Part shown: positions 20,262 through 28,503 of the stretch, one piece after another
Layout of the letters: every line of letters begins with the position of its first letter
How positions within the stretch are numbered: position 1 is the stretch's first letter
Assembly (NCBI GenBank): GCA_017307855.1
Contig: JAFKGD010000008.1
Coordinates: 1 to 64,000, forward strand
DNA length: 64,000 bases
From: Burkholderiales bacterium
GTDB lineage: Bacteria > Pseudomonadota > Gammaproteobacteria > Burkholderiales > Burkholderiaceae_C
Reading direction: 5' to 3'
Notes under the pieces: model-generated
The model's database searches: none
The model's input: the letters and a program-made list of their open reading frames with translations, nothing else
Told to the model about the DNA's origin: nothing
Position numbers and translations under genes: made by a program

Positions 20262-20309
20262 ATGGTTTGACATTTTGATGCATTGAGCGCGAACATATGG
20301 TCTGACCAT
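20262..20309 (+). promoter_or_regulatory. Promoter with FadR-type operator palindrome
   Basis: A perfect -35-like TTGACA lies at 20267-20272. Downstream, ATGGTC-T-GACCAT (20297-20309) is a perfect palindrome of the form seen for FadR-subfamily GntR regulators (GT-N-AC core). An imperfect copy, ATGGTTTGACAT (20262-20273), overlaps the TTGACA. No good TATAAT match is seen at the ideal spacing. The two sites start 35 nt apart and sit directly in front of the Bug-DUF1028 genes, beside the GntR gene, so repression by that protein is a reasonable inference. Confidence 0.6.
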
Positions 20310-20448
20310 TAGATGTCGCTGCATCACCGCAGGAGCCCATGGCCGATGCAACTTCCGCGCCCAGGTGCGGACGTCCGGATCCAGCGAGCACGAGATGGGT
20401 CTGTTGCGTCCCATTCTTGAATCTTCGCCTTCCCTTCAGGAGTTCTCG

Positions 20449-21447
20449 ATGTCCTCGCGTTTCCTCAGCTCTCTGGTGCATCGCCGTGCGGCATGCACGC
20501 TCATGGCGGCCATGGCCGCCGCGTTCGCCGTGCCGGCCATGGCACAGGCCTGGCCGGACCGGCCCGTCAAGCTCGTGAGCCCCTGGCCGCCGGGTGGCAG
20601 CAACGACACGTTCTCACGCCTGCTGGCGACCCGCCTGACCACCACCCTCGGCCAGCCCGTGGTGGTGGAAAACCGGCCCGGCGCCACGGGTACGCTGGGC
20701 GTAGGGCAGGTGGCACGCGCGCCGGCCGACGGCTATCTGCTGGTGATGGGCAGCTCGCCCACTCATGCCACGGCCACCAGCATCTATCCGCAGCTCAACT
20801 ACAACCCGGTCAAGGACTTCGCACCCATCACGCTGGTGGGCTCGTCGGCCAATGCGCTGGTGGTGCATCCGTCGGTGCCGGCGCGCACCGTGGCGGAGCT
20901 GATCGCCCTCGCCAAGGCGAAGCCGGGCACGCTCACCTATGCCTCGACAGGCAACGGCTCGTCGCAGCATCTGTCGGCCGAACTCTTCAAGGCCATGGCC
21001 GGCGTCGACATGCTGCATGTGCCGTACAAGGGCGCCGCGCCCGCCATCTCGGACATCGTGGCGGGACACATCAACCTCGGCTTCCACAACATGGTCGATG
21101 TGCTGCCGCACGTGAAAGCCGGCACCCTGCGGGCTTTGGCCGTCACTTCGTCGACGCGAGCCAGGCCCCTGCCCGACGTGCCGACCATCGCCGAATCCGG
21201 CGTGCCCGGCTACATGGCCGAAGTGTGGTTCGGCGTGTTCGCGCCGGCCCACACGCCGCGCCCGATCGTCGAGCGCCTGAACCGCGAGATCGTCGCGGCG
21301 CTGGCCGATCCCGAGATCCGTTCCAAGTTCGATGCCGCAGGTATGTCGGTCGTGGGCAACAGCCCCGACGAGTTCGCCCGGTACGTGCAGGAAGAAGTGA
21401 CCAAGTGGTCCGACATCGTCCGCCGGGCCGATGTCAAACCCAACTGA
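20449..21447 (+). CDS. Bug/TctC family periplasmic substrate-binding protein
   Basis: 332 residues from the ATG at 20449, chosen because AGGAG lies 6 nt upstream and a signal peptide ending AVPAMAQ follows; the longer frame from 20365 adds residues with no such features. Mature-protein motifs are [30 protein letters not shown] and HVPYKGAAPAISDIVAGHINLGFHNM. It begins about 140 nt after the GntR-type palindrome and is followed 28 nt later by a DUF1028 gene, so the two form a small regulated unit. The ligand is unknown. Confidence 0.88.
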   Translation: MSSRFLSSLVHRRAACTLMAAMAAAFAVPAMAQAWPDRPVKLVSPWPPGGSNDTFSRLLATRLTTTLGQPVVVENRPGATGTLGVGQVARAPADGYLLVMGSSPTHATATSIYPQLNYNPVKDFAPITLVGSSANALVVHPSVPARTVAELIALAKAKPGTLTYASTGNGSSQHLSAELFKAMAGVDMLHVPYKGAAPAISDIVAGHINLGFHNMVDVLPHVKAGTLRALAVTSSTRARPLPDVPTIAESGVPGYMAEVWFGVFAPAHTPRPIVERLNREIVAALADPEIRSKFDAAGMSVVGNSPDEFARYVQEEVTKWSDIVRRADVKPN

Positions 21448-21475
21448 GCCCGGCCCCAACAAGGAGATAGATCCA

Positions 21476-22174
21476 ATGACTTTTTCGGTTCTCGCGCGCT
21501 GCGAGGAGACGGGCATGTTCGGCATGGCCATCGCCACGCGCCCCATCGCCATCGGCGCCAAGTGCCCCTTCGTGCGTCCCAAGATCGGCGGCCTCGTGGT
21601 GCAGGCCAATGGCGATCCGCGCCTGGGCGCACTCGGCGTGAAGCTGCTGGAGATGGGCTACTCGGCGGAGAAGGTGCTCAAGGAGCTGCTGGAGAGCGAC
21701 GGCGCCGACAACATCCCGTGGCGCCAGATTTCGGTGGTCGACAAGGACGGCCGCACGGCGGCCCACACCGGCGCGACCAACGAAGAGTGGGCCGGCCACG
21801 TGGTGCGCCGCAATCTGGTCGTGATCGGCAACCGCCTCTCCAACGACAAGGTGGCCCAGGCCATGGCCGACGGCTTCGAGAACGCGAAGGGCGAGCTTGC
21901 CCACCGGCTGCTTGCGTCGCTGGAAGCCGGCCGCGACGCGGGCGGCCAGGTGGCAGGCCAGTACTCGACGGCGCTGCAGGTGCACCACGAGCGCAGCTAT
22001 GCGTGGGTGGATCTGCGCGTGGACGAGCACGACGAGCCGATCGCCGAATTGCGGCGCCTCTACACGCTCTACAAGCCGCTGATTCCCTACTACAACGAAC
22101 GGCCCGCCAACCCCTCGCTGCCGCGCGACGACGACTGGCGCAAGCAGCTGGGCATCCAGGGCGGGCCGCGCTGA
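21476..22174 (+). CDS. DUF1028 family protein (putative Ntn-hydrolase-like)
   Basis: 232 residues from the ATG at 21476, preceded by AAGGAG. The N-terminus TFSVLARCEETGMFGMAIATRPIAIGAKCPFVRPKIGGLVVQA is the DUF1028 hallmark, and DPRLGALGVKLLEMGYSAEKVLKEL and GNRLSNDKVAQAMADGFE follow. The family resembles Ntn hydrolases (for example proteasome-type peptidases and acylases), and the Thr after Met could become the N-terminal nucleophile; activity has not been shown for this protein. It is cotranscribed with a Bug receptor, which suggests it acts on the imported compound, perhaps hydrolysing an amide. Confidence 0.85.
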   Translation: MTFSVLARCEETGMFGMAIATRPIAIGAKCPFVRPKIGGLVVQANGDPRLGALGVKLLEMGYSAEKVLKELLESDGADNIPWRQISVVDKDGRTAAHTGATNEEWAGHVVRRNLVVIGNRLSNDKVAQAMADGFENAKGELAHRLLASLEAGRDAGGQVAGQYSTALQVHHERSYAWVDLRVDEHDEPIAELRRLYTLYKPLIPYYNERPANPSLPRDDDWRKQLGIQGGPR

Positions 22175-22185
22175 GCGAGTGACCG

Positions 22186-23943
22186 TCAACCCGCCAGCGA
22201 GCCGGCGGGTTGCGCGGCACCGATGTCCGCCATGCCCAGCACATGGCGCAGCGCGAGCGTCAGATCGGCGCGGGCCTGGGTCGCGGTGCCGGGTGCGAAT
22301 CGCGCGGCGATGAAACCGTCGGGCCGCACCAGCACGACCTGACCGGGCTGGCCGGCGTAGAGCTGCGCGAACTTCTTGTCGTCGGGCTGCGGCTGGCCTT
22401 CCGCGCCCACATCGAGCAAGTCGATGTCCAGCGCGAAGCGACGCACCGCATCCGCGCACACGCCGGTCCAGAAGCCGGGCAGGCGGTATCCGGCCAGCGT
22501 CAGGCGCTGGCCCCACAACTCGATGGTGGACACGCGATGGCCTGCGGTGTCGCGCAACCAGGCGTGCGGCGCACGCACGCCTGGCGCGGTGGTCTCGACA
22601 TAGTCGCGCAGACCGGGCGGCGGAGGTGGCGTCCGGGCATCCGCCAGCAGCGCACCCGTGCGATACACGGTGCCCAGCTGGTAGCCGGTGTGCAGCACAC
22701 TGTTGTCGCCGTGCGGCGCGACGAGTTGCCCCAGCAATGCGATCGCCTCGGATGACAGCTTGCCCTCGCGGAATTCCTCGCCCTCGCCAACGCGCACGGC
22801 CTCCGCGATCGCCTGGTAGTGCAACGAGTTGTAGGTGGCGGCCTTGACGGTAAGGCGTGCCTTCGACTTGCGTTCGGTTTCGTAGGTGTCCAGCAACGCT
22901 TCGGGCGCCAGCCCACGCAGCACCAGATGCAGCTTCCAGGCGAGGTTGTTGGCATCCTGGATGCCGGAATTCATGCCGTAGCCACCCCATGGAGAGTGCC
23001 AGTGCGCGGCGTCACCGGCGAACAGCACCGGCCCCTCGCGCCAGCGGCGCAACAGACCCGTGGTGTAGTCGAAACGATGGAAGCGGACGATCTCGACAGG
23101 CAGGTGCGGCATGCCAAGCGCGCCGCGCAGCCGTTCCAGCACCAGCGCCGGCGATGGCAATTCTTCCTCGTCATGCCGGAAGCTGTAGCGCCACAGGCCG
23201 GTGGCCGGATGCTGGCTGCCGAACCAGCCGGCGTGGTGCGGATGCAGGATGAAGGAATGGAAAAATCCGTCGCGGCCCAGTGTCGACTGCAGGTCGGCGC
23301 GGAACTCCACGAGGATCTGGTTGCCGAAAGTCGGGCCATGATCCTGACCGCCGCCGACCCGGCTGCGCACGAAACTGTGGGCGCCGTCGCACGCCACGAG
23401 GTAGCGCGCGCCGAAGCTGCGCCGGGCCTGCGTCTCCACGTCCTGCACAGTGACCTGCACGGCATCGGCCGCAGCCTGCACGTCCACCACCCGGGTGCCG
23501 AAGTGCATCTGCGCGCCAGGCCAGCGCGCCGCCTGTCGGCGGATGGCCGACTCGTATTCGGAAGCCGGCACCTTGCGCGGATAGACCGGGCTGAGCAGTT
23601 CCCACTTGCGCACGTAGTCCTCGTGCGAACCCTCGATGGCGCGGATGCTGGCCACCGGGCCGTGCGCCACGTTGACATAGAAGCCTTGCCCGTTGGAACT
23701 CTCGGTCGTCCAGCCCGCATCGTGGAGCAGATCCCACACGCCCCACTGCTTGAACAGCTCTCCGGTGGAAGCGTGCACGTATTGCCCTTTGGGCAGCGTG
23801 GTCGTGCTGGCGCGCCGCTCGAACATGGCGACACGCAGGCCTGCGCGGCCAAGCAGGTAGGTAAGCGACAGCCCCACCGGCCCGCCGCCGCACACGATGA
23901 CATCCACGTCGCAGGGCTGGTGCGCGCTGGCCGATGTCGTCAT
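22186..23943 (-). CDS. FAD-dependent aromatic-type monooxygenase
   Basis: 585 residues from the ATG at 23943, which overlaps the rhodanese stop by 4 nt. The flavin monooxygenase (group A) motifs are present: VIVCGGGPVGLSLTYLLGRAG near the N-terminus, the DG motif LVACDGAHSFVRSRVG, and the GD motif GPVLFAGDAAHWHSPWGGYG with NNLAWKLHLVLRG. A C-terminal thioredoxin-like domain, common in phenol and 3-(3-hydroxyphenyl)propionate hydroxylase types, covers about 480-575 (QPGQVVLVRPDGFIAARF). It probably hydroxylates an aromatic or polyketide-like acid with NAD(P)H and O2. It ends the rhodanese-containing operon and converges with the DUF1028 gene. Confidence 0.87.
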   Translation of the reverse strand: MTTSASAHQPCDVDVIVCGGGPVGLSLTYLLGRAGLRVAMFERRASTTTLPKGQYVHASTGELFKQWGVWDLLHDAGWTTESSNGQGFYVNVAHGPVASIRAIEGSHEDYVRKWELLSPVYPRKVPASEYESAIRRQAARWPGAQMHFGTRVVDVQAAADAVQVTVQDVETQARRSFGARYLVACDGAHSFVRSRVGGGQDHGPTFGNQILVEFRADLQSTLGRDGFFHSFILHPHHAGWFGSQHPATGLWRYSFRHDEEELPSPALVLERLRGALGMPHLPVEIVRFHRFDYTTGLLRRWREGPVLFAGDAAHWHSPWGGYGMNSGIQDANNLAWKLHLVLRGLAPEALLDTYETERKSKARLTVKAATYNSLHYQAIAEAVRVGEGEEFREGKLSSEAIALLGQLVAPHGDNSVLHTGYQLGTVYRTGALLADARTPPPPPGLRDYVETTAPGVRAPHAWLRDTAGHRVSTIELWGQRLTLAGYRLPGFWTGVCADAVRRFALDIDLLDVGAEGQPQPDDKKFAQLYAGQPGQVVLVRPDGFIAARFAPGTATQARADLTLALRHVLGMADIGAAQPAGSLAG

Positions 23944-24788
23944 GCCGCCTCCTGCGTTGCTGTGGCGCTGCGCGCCATGCGCGTCGGGTCGCGGCTCCAC
24001 TCGGACCACGAACCGACGAACAGGCGAGGCGTCGCACCCAACGCCGACAGCGTGAGCACGGTCAGTGCAGACAGGACGCCGCCACCGCAATACGCCACCA
24101 CGTCGCGAGCCTGCAGCGCGCCGCCCTGCGCATACAGTGCGCTCAGTTCTTCCACTGTGCGCAGGGTGGCGCCCGGCGTCCACTGTAACGACGAGGGCAG
24201 GTTGACGGCGCCGGGAATGGCGCCTGCCAGGAAGGCGCTCTCGTCGCGGGCGTCCAGCAGCAAGGTTTCCGGGCCCATTTCCTCGACGTCGTTCACCGTT
24301 GCCTCCGGCATCCCGCCGGGTTGCAGGACGAGCGCTGCCGTGCTGCGCGGCGTGCGTGGAGGCGCGTCGCCCTGCGCCAGCGGCCCACCCAGCGCCGTCC
24401 ATGCCTTGATGCCGCCGTCGAGCACGCGCACCTTGCGAAGTCCGGCCCAGCGCAGCACCCACCAGGCACGCGCGGCCAGCGCGACGGAGGGGCCGTACAC
24501 GATCAGCTCGGTGTCCCCGTCGACGCCCCAGGCGATGAGCTGCTGCCGCAGCATGTCGGGCGCCGGCAGGGGAAGCGTGCCCGTGTCGGGGCCGGCCGGG
24601 CCGGCGAACACGTCGCGGATCTGCGCATGCACCGCACCATGGATATGCGCGTCGCGGAAGCTGCGCAGCTCCTCCGCAGGCTCGCCCAGCCGGACGTCGA
24701 TGAACAGGCGGTTGGCACTCGGGTGGGCCAGCAAGCCATCGGCCTGGGCGATCTGATCGGTCAACGACGAGAGTCTGTGGGATGCCAT
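23940..24788 (-). CDS. Sulfurtransferase with two rhodanese domains
   Basis: 282 residues. Two rhodanese modules are visible: the N-terminal one (LFIDVRLGEPAEELRSFRDAHI) lacks an active cysteine, the C-terminal one (LLLDARDESAFLAGAIPGAVNLP) carries C234 in AYCGGGVLS, where the usual loop is CGSGVTA-like. Such proteins move sulfane sulfur from thiosulfate or 3-mercaptopyruvate to an acceptor. It lies 4 nt after the Bug gene and overlaps the monooxygenase, so it shares a transcript with an aromatic oxygenase; the substrate could contain sulfur, but this is inference. Confidence 0.87.
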   Translation of the reverse strand: MASHRLSSLTDQIAQADGLLAHPSANRLFIDVRLGEPAEELRSFRDAHIHGAVHAQIRDVFAGPAGPDTGTLPLPAPDMLRQQLIAWGVDGDTELIVYGPSVALAARAWWVLRWAGLRKVRVLDGGIKAWTALGGPLAQGDAPPRTPRSTAALVLQPGGMPEATVNDVEEMGPETLLLDARDESAFLAGAIPGAVNLPSSLQWTPGATLRTVEELSALYAQGGALQARDVVAYCGGGVLSALTVLTLSALGATPRLFVGSWSEWSRDPTRMARSATATQEAA

Positions 24789-24792
24789 GCTG

Positions 24793-25773
24793 TCAGTTCC
24801 CGGTGGCCAGATTCTTTTCCTTCACCAGGCGCGCCCAGGTGGTCTTCTCGGCGCGGATGATTTCCTCGAGGTAGGAGGCGCGCGTGTCCGGAATCTCGGC
24901 GCCCCACGAGGCCACAGTCTTCGCCACGGCAGGGTCGGCCGCGATCGCGGCGATCTGCTCCGACAAGCTCTTGACGACCGCTGGCGGCAGGTTCTTCGGA
25001 CCGAACAGCGCGATCCAGGCGCCGATGTCCGGAACGCCCGCGATGCCCGCCTCGCGCAGCGTCGGCACGCCGGGCGCGACGCGGCTGCGCCTGTGCGAGC
25101 TCACCGCCAGCGCTTCCAGTTGCCCTGCGTTGATCTGGGGCAGCGCCGTCACCAGCGAGATGATGGCGATCTGCACATCACCGGCGAGCACCGCCTGCAA
25201 CTGGCGCGATCCGGTGCTGTAGGGCACGTGCACGATGTGGATGCCGGCATTGACGTTGAGCAGTTCGCCCAGATAGTGCATGCCGGTGCCGACACCGGCC
25301 GATGCGAAGTTGATCGAGCCTGGCTGCGCCCGCGCCGCGTCGATGAAGCCCTTGAAGCTGCCGTACTTGCCGGCACGGGCCACCAGGACGTAGGGTGTGG
25401 TCACCAGCTGCGCGATGGGCGTCAGGTCGCGCTCGCTATCGGCGTTGTTCGCGTCGGTGACCGAGCGGATGGTGATGGAGGAGCCTGTCGAGAGCAGCGA
25501 ATAGCCGTCGGCGGCAGACTGGATGATCTGCCGGGCGGCCAGTTCGCCGCCCGCACCGGCCCGCACGTCGACAACGAACGGCTGCCGGTAGCGGTCGGCC
25601 AGTTCCTTGGCATACAGGCGCGTGGCGTTGGCTGGAAAGCCATCTTGCCAGGGCATCAGCACTTTCACCGGCTTGTCTGGATAGGCCTGCGCGAAGACCT
25701 GCGGCGCCAGGCCGATGGCGGCGAAGACAAGAGTGGCCGCAAGTTTCAGCAGGCGTGAGAGTTCGTATGGCAT
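24793..25773 (-). CDS. Bug/TctC family periplasmic substrate-binding protein
   Basis: 326 residues from the ATG at 25773, with GGAGA upstream; the longer frame to 25824 has no ribosome site. The signal peptide is LLKLAATLVFAAIGLAPQVFAQ. The glycine loop is unusual: MPWQDGFPANATRLYAKEL replaces the usual PxPPGGxxD segment, so the ligand-carboxylate pocket may differ. HVPYSTGSRQLQAVLAGDVQIAI is typical. It is the first gene of a three-gene operon with the rhodanese and monooxygenase and probably imports their substrate. Confidence 0.85.
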   Translation of the reverse strand: MPYELSRLLKLAATLVFAAIGLAPQVFAQAYPDKPVKVLMPWQDGFPANATRLYAKELADRYRQPFVVDVRAGAGGELAARQIIQSAADGYSLLSTGSSITIRSVTDANNADSERDLTPIAQLVTTPYVLVARAGKYGSFKGFIDAARAQPGSINFASAGVGTGMHYLGELLNVNAGIHIVHVPYSTGSRQLQAVLAGDVQIAIISLVTALPQINAGQLEALAVSSHRRSRVAPGVPTLREAGIAGVPDIGAWIALFGPKNLPPAVVKSLSEQIAAIAADPAVAKTVASWGAEIPDTRASYLEEIIRAEKTTWARLVKEKNLATGN

Positions 25774-25991
25774 GGGTCTATCTCCAGGGACAAACGTCGG
25801 ATCGTAGGAACAATCCACCGGCACGCGAACGACGCAATCGTGGTTTGCTTAGAACCGGAACATCGTTGGGCGCGGGGGTGGCCGGCTCACACGGCGGGTG
25901 CTGCGGCTCATTGTGCGAAGCGGCGGGCGTCGCCGCTTACCCTGCACGGAACAGTCCGTTCGTATTTACACCTATGACGCGGCCACCGCGT
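25774..25991. promoter_or_regulatory. Non-coding gap holding the promoter of the Bug-rhodanese-monooxygenase operon
   Basis: 218 nt between the AraC gene stop and the Bug start. No convincing open frame or terminator is seen. It must contain the minus-strand promoter for the operon starting at 25773, and possibly the site used by the AraC regulator encoded just upstream. I could not identify a specific operator. Confidence 0.4.
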
Positions 25992-26942
25992 TCATGGCGA
26001 CATGCCAGGCCATTGCAGCGTCAGCCTTGGCCGCAGGGCCGGCGGCAGGCTGTGCACGTGGGCGCGATAGCCCGAGGGCGTCCAGCCGGTGTTGGCGCGC
26101 ATGAAGCGCGTGAAATGCGGCGGTGCGCTGAAGCCGAGCTGATAGGCGATCTCGGCGATGGGGCGCGACATGTCGCCCAGCAGCGCGAATGCGGCATCGA
26201 GTCGCAGCATGTTGTAGAACGCCCGCGGCGGGAGCCGGGTGGCGCGGCGGAACAGCGTGAGGAAGTGCCGCTCTGACATGCCGCAGGCGGCCGCATGGCG
26301 GCGCACGGGGCCGAAATGCCCCAGGTCATGCAACGCTTCGATGCCGGCCAGGACGCTTGCGTGCCGCGCGCTTGCACGCGAGCGCGGCGGCGCGATGGGT
26401 GCCAGCCTTTCGAAGGCCGCATCCTGGAGCGCGCGCACACCTTGCTCGAGCACGGCCGGTTCAGGGATTTCTTTGAGCAGGTGCGCCACCAGCTGTCCGG
26501 CGTCGTCGCGTGCAGCGGCCGGCAACGAAATCTGCGCCGCCTGCCCGCGGAGCGTGTGCCGGGTGCCTGATTGCCAGTCGGTGTTCGCGCCTGCCTTGAC
26601 CAGCAGGAACCCGGGATGCTGCAGGTCCGCGTGCTGCTCGCCGTGAGGCGCATGCAGGCGTGGCGTGGCCTGTGCGGGCGTGATCGCGTAGACCTGGCGG
26701 CGTTCGATCAAGGTGGCTTCGAAGGGGCGCAACTGCCGGGTCGCGCCGTCCACGCGCACCTGCAGCTCGCTGGTGTGGACGTTGACCAGAAGTTGCGCGC
26801 AATCGCGCGCGTGATCGGCCAGCACGGTGTCGGCCGCCATCAGCGATACGCGGCCGAAACTGCCGCCGCAGTAGGCCAGATGCGGTGTCGGAGCAGCGGC
26901 GGTCGGCATGGCGGAGCGGGCCGGCTCGATGCAATCGCCCAC
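25992..26942 (-). CDS. AraC family transcriptional regulator
   Basis: 316 residues from a GTG at 26942; an ATG at 26909 is an alternative. The C-terminal double helix-turn-helix is clear: CGMSERHFLTLFRRATRLPPRAFYNMLRLD, then EIAYQLGFSAPPHFTRFMRANTGWTPSGYR. The N-terminal half (about 1-190) is a cupin-like sensing domain. It lies 3 nt after the thiolase stop, so it may be the last gene of the CoA-thioester operon, and it is also just upstream of the Bug-rhodanese-monooxygenase operon, which it could control. Confidence 0.88.
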   Translation of the reverse strand: MGDCIEPARSAMPTAAAPTPHLAYCGGSFGRVSLMAADTVLADHARDCAQLLVNVHTSELQVRVDGATRQLRPFEATLIERRQVYAITPAQATPRLHAPHGEQHADLQHPGFLLVKAGANTDWQSGTRHTLRGQAAQISLPAAARDDAGQLVAHLLKEIPEPAVLEQGVRALQDAAFERLAPIAPPRSRASARHASVLAGIEALHDLGHFGPVRRHAAACGMSERHFLTLFRRATRLPPRAFYNMLRLDAAFALLGDMSRPIAEIAYQLGFSAPPHFTRFMRANTGWTPSGYRAHVHSLPPALRPRLTLQWPGMSP

Positions 26943-26945
26943 GCC

Positions 26946-28106
26946 TCAGAGCGTGGCTTCGGTTCCCAGGATCACGGTGCTCTGCGCCGAGAGTGTTCCG
27001 CCGTTGCCGTGGGCGATGGCTGTCTCGCAACCAGAAACCTGTCGCCGGCCGGCCTCGCCGCGTAATTGCCGCACGGCTTCGATCAGAACGAACACACCGA
27101 ACATGCCCGGATGGCAGTAGGACAGGCCGCCGCCACTGGTGTTGACCGGCAGCGATCCGCCTGGCGCGATGCGGCCGTCGGCGACGAACCGGCCGCCCTC
27201 GCCCTTGGGACAGAAGCCGAGGTCTTCCAGGAACAGCAGCGTGGTGATGGTGAAAGCATCGTAGACCTGCACTACATCGATGTCGCGTGCCGCCAGTCCG
27301 GCCATCGCATAGGCCGCCGCCCCCGAGCGCACCGCGCCCGTGGTGGTGAGGTCGGGCATGTTGCTGATGCTGTAGTGGCCGAGGTCGTCGCCGAGGCCCA
27401 GCACGTAGGCAGGCCGGGCGCGCAGGCTGCGGGCGCGCCGTGCAGAGGTCACGATCAGCGCGCCGCCGCCATCGGTGACCAGGCAGCAGTCGCGCACGGT
27501 GAGCGGGCTGCTGACCATGCGGGAGCGCAGTACCTCGTCCACAGTCAGCGGTTCCTTCTCCCACGCATTCGGGTTGAGCAGCGCCCACTGGCGCGCGGCC
27601 ACGGCAATATGGGCCAGCTGCTCGCGCGTGGTGCCGAATTCGTGCATGTGCCGCGACGCGGCGAGTGCATACGAGCTGGCCGTGTAGAGGGGCCGGTAGG
27701 GCGCCTCGTAGGGGTTGGCGTCCGCCGCCGCGACGTTGGCCCGGCCCAGGCTGCGCTGGGTGCTCGCATAGGCGATCAGCGCCACTTCGCACAGGCCCGC
27801 CGCGATGGCAGCCTGCGCATGCGCGATCATCGACATGAAGCTGCAGCCGCCGATGTTGGTGCCGTCGTTGTAGCGCGGCCGCAGCCCCAGGTATTCGCTC
27901 AGGGCCAGCGTCGGCATGCGGCTTTGCGACGTGGTGGCGAACACACCGTCGATGTCGTCTAGCGACAAGCCGGCATCGGCCAGCGCACGGTGCGTCGCTT
28001 GCGCCATCAGGTCCATGGGCGAGAGGCCTGCGGCCACTTGCCCGAGGTCGGATTCGGCCACGCCGACGATGGCGCACGCACCGCGCTGCAGTGCAGAGGA
28101 GCTCAC
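26946..28106 (-). CDS. Thiolase-like protein of the SCP2 / acetyl-CoA acetyltransferase type
   Basis: 386 residues from a GTG at 28106 that overlaps the OB-fold gene stop by 4 nt. Thiolase fold features are IVGVAESDLGQ at the start, the TNIGGCSFMSMIAHAQAAIAAG helix, VTDGGGALIVTSARRA, and the C-terminal NTSGGGLSYCHPGMFG and AIAHGNGG loops. Around the nucleophile position the sequence is GGCSF rather than the classical CGSG, so the cysteine may be shifted by one residue. Members paired with DUF35/OB proteins act as lipid-transfer-type thiolases or retro-aldolases on CoA esters (Ltp2-like), which fits the MaoC genes nearby. Confidence 0.83.
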   Translation of the reverse strand: MSSSALQRGACAIVGVAESDLGQVAAGLSPMDLMAQATHRALADAGLSLDDIDGVFATTSQSRMPTLALSEYLGLRPRYNDGTNIGGCSFMSMIAHAQAAIAAGLCEVALIAYASTQRSLGRANVAAADANPYEAPYRPLYTASSYALAASRHMHEFGTTREQLAHIAVAARQWALLNPNAWEKEPLTVDEVLRSRMVSSPLTVRDCCLVTDGGGALIVTSARRARSLRARPAYVLGLGDDLGHYSISNMPDLTTTGAVRSGAAAYAMAGLAARDIDVVQVYDAFTITTLLFLEDLGFCPKGEGGRFVADGRIAPGGSLPVNTSGGGLSYCHPGMFGVFVLIEAVRQLRGEAGRRQVSGCETAIAHGNGGTLSAQSTVILGTEATL

Positions 28107-28498
28107 GGCTGTTCCTCCACGGCCACGAAGACCGGGCAGGGCGCAGCGCCATCGGCACCTGGCCGGATGCGGGCTTGCACGCGCATGCCGATGCGCACGT
28201 CCTGCGCGGGGCGATCGATGACGCTGCTCATGAGCCGGTAGCCTTCGTCCATGTCGACCAGCACGACGTTGTAGGAAGGCTCGCCGCGCGGTTCGATGAC
28301 GGTGACCGCATGCACGCGGCCCAGGCCGGCGCTCACGCGCCAGTCGAGGGAATCGCTGCCCGATCCCGGCGCGATCACTCGCGGATAGAACACGGCGCGA
28401 CCGCTGACGCGGTCGACCTGATAGGCGAGCTCTCCACGCTCCAGGTGCGCGCGAAAGCGCGCCAGCGGCGATTCGGTCACGGTCTGTTCGGTCGGCAT
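28103..28498 (-). CDS. OB-fold (DUF35-type) protein lacking the zinc-ribbon cysteines
   Basis: 131 residues from the ATG at 28498; the longer frame upstream is a shadow of the CoA-transferase gene. In DUF35 partners of thiolases an N-terminal rubredoxin-like zinc ribbon (two CxxC pairs) precedes an OB fold. Here the ribbon region reads LAYQVDRVSGRAVFYPRV with no cysteine at any of the four positions, while the OB part (GRVHAVTVIE; YNVVLVDMDEGYRLMSSVID; MRVQARIRP) is intact. It probably forms a complex with the adjacent thiolase and helps bind acyl-CoA. Gap to the CoA-transferase is 5 nt. Confidence 0.82.
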   Translation of the reverse strand: MPTEQTVTESPLARFRAHLERGELAYQVDRVSGRAVFYPRVIAPGSGSDSLDWRVSAGLGRVHAVTVIEPRGEPSYNVVLVDMDEGYRLMSSVIDRPAQDVRIGMRVQARIRPGADGAAPCPVFVAVEEQP

Positions 28499-28503
28499 GT
28501 CGT

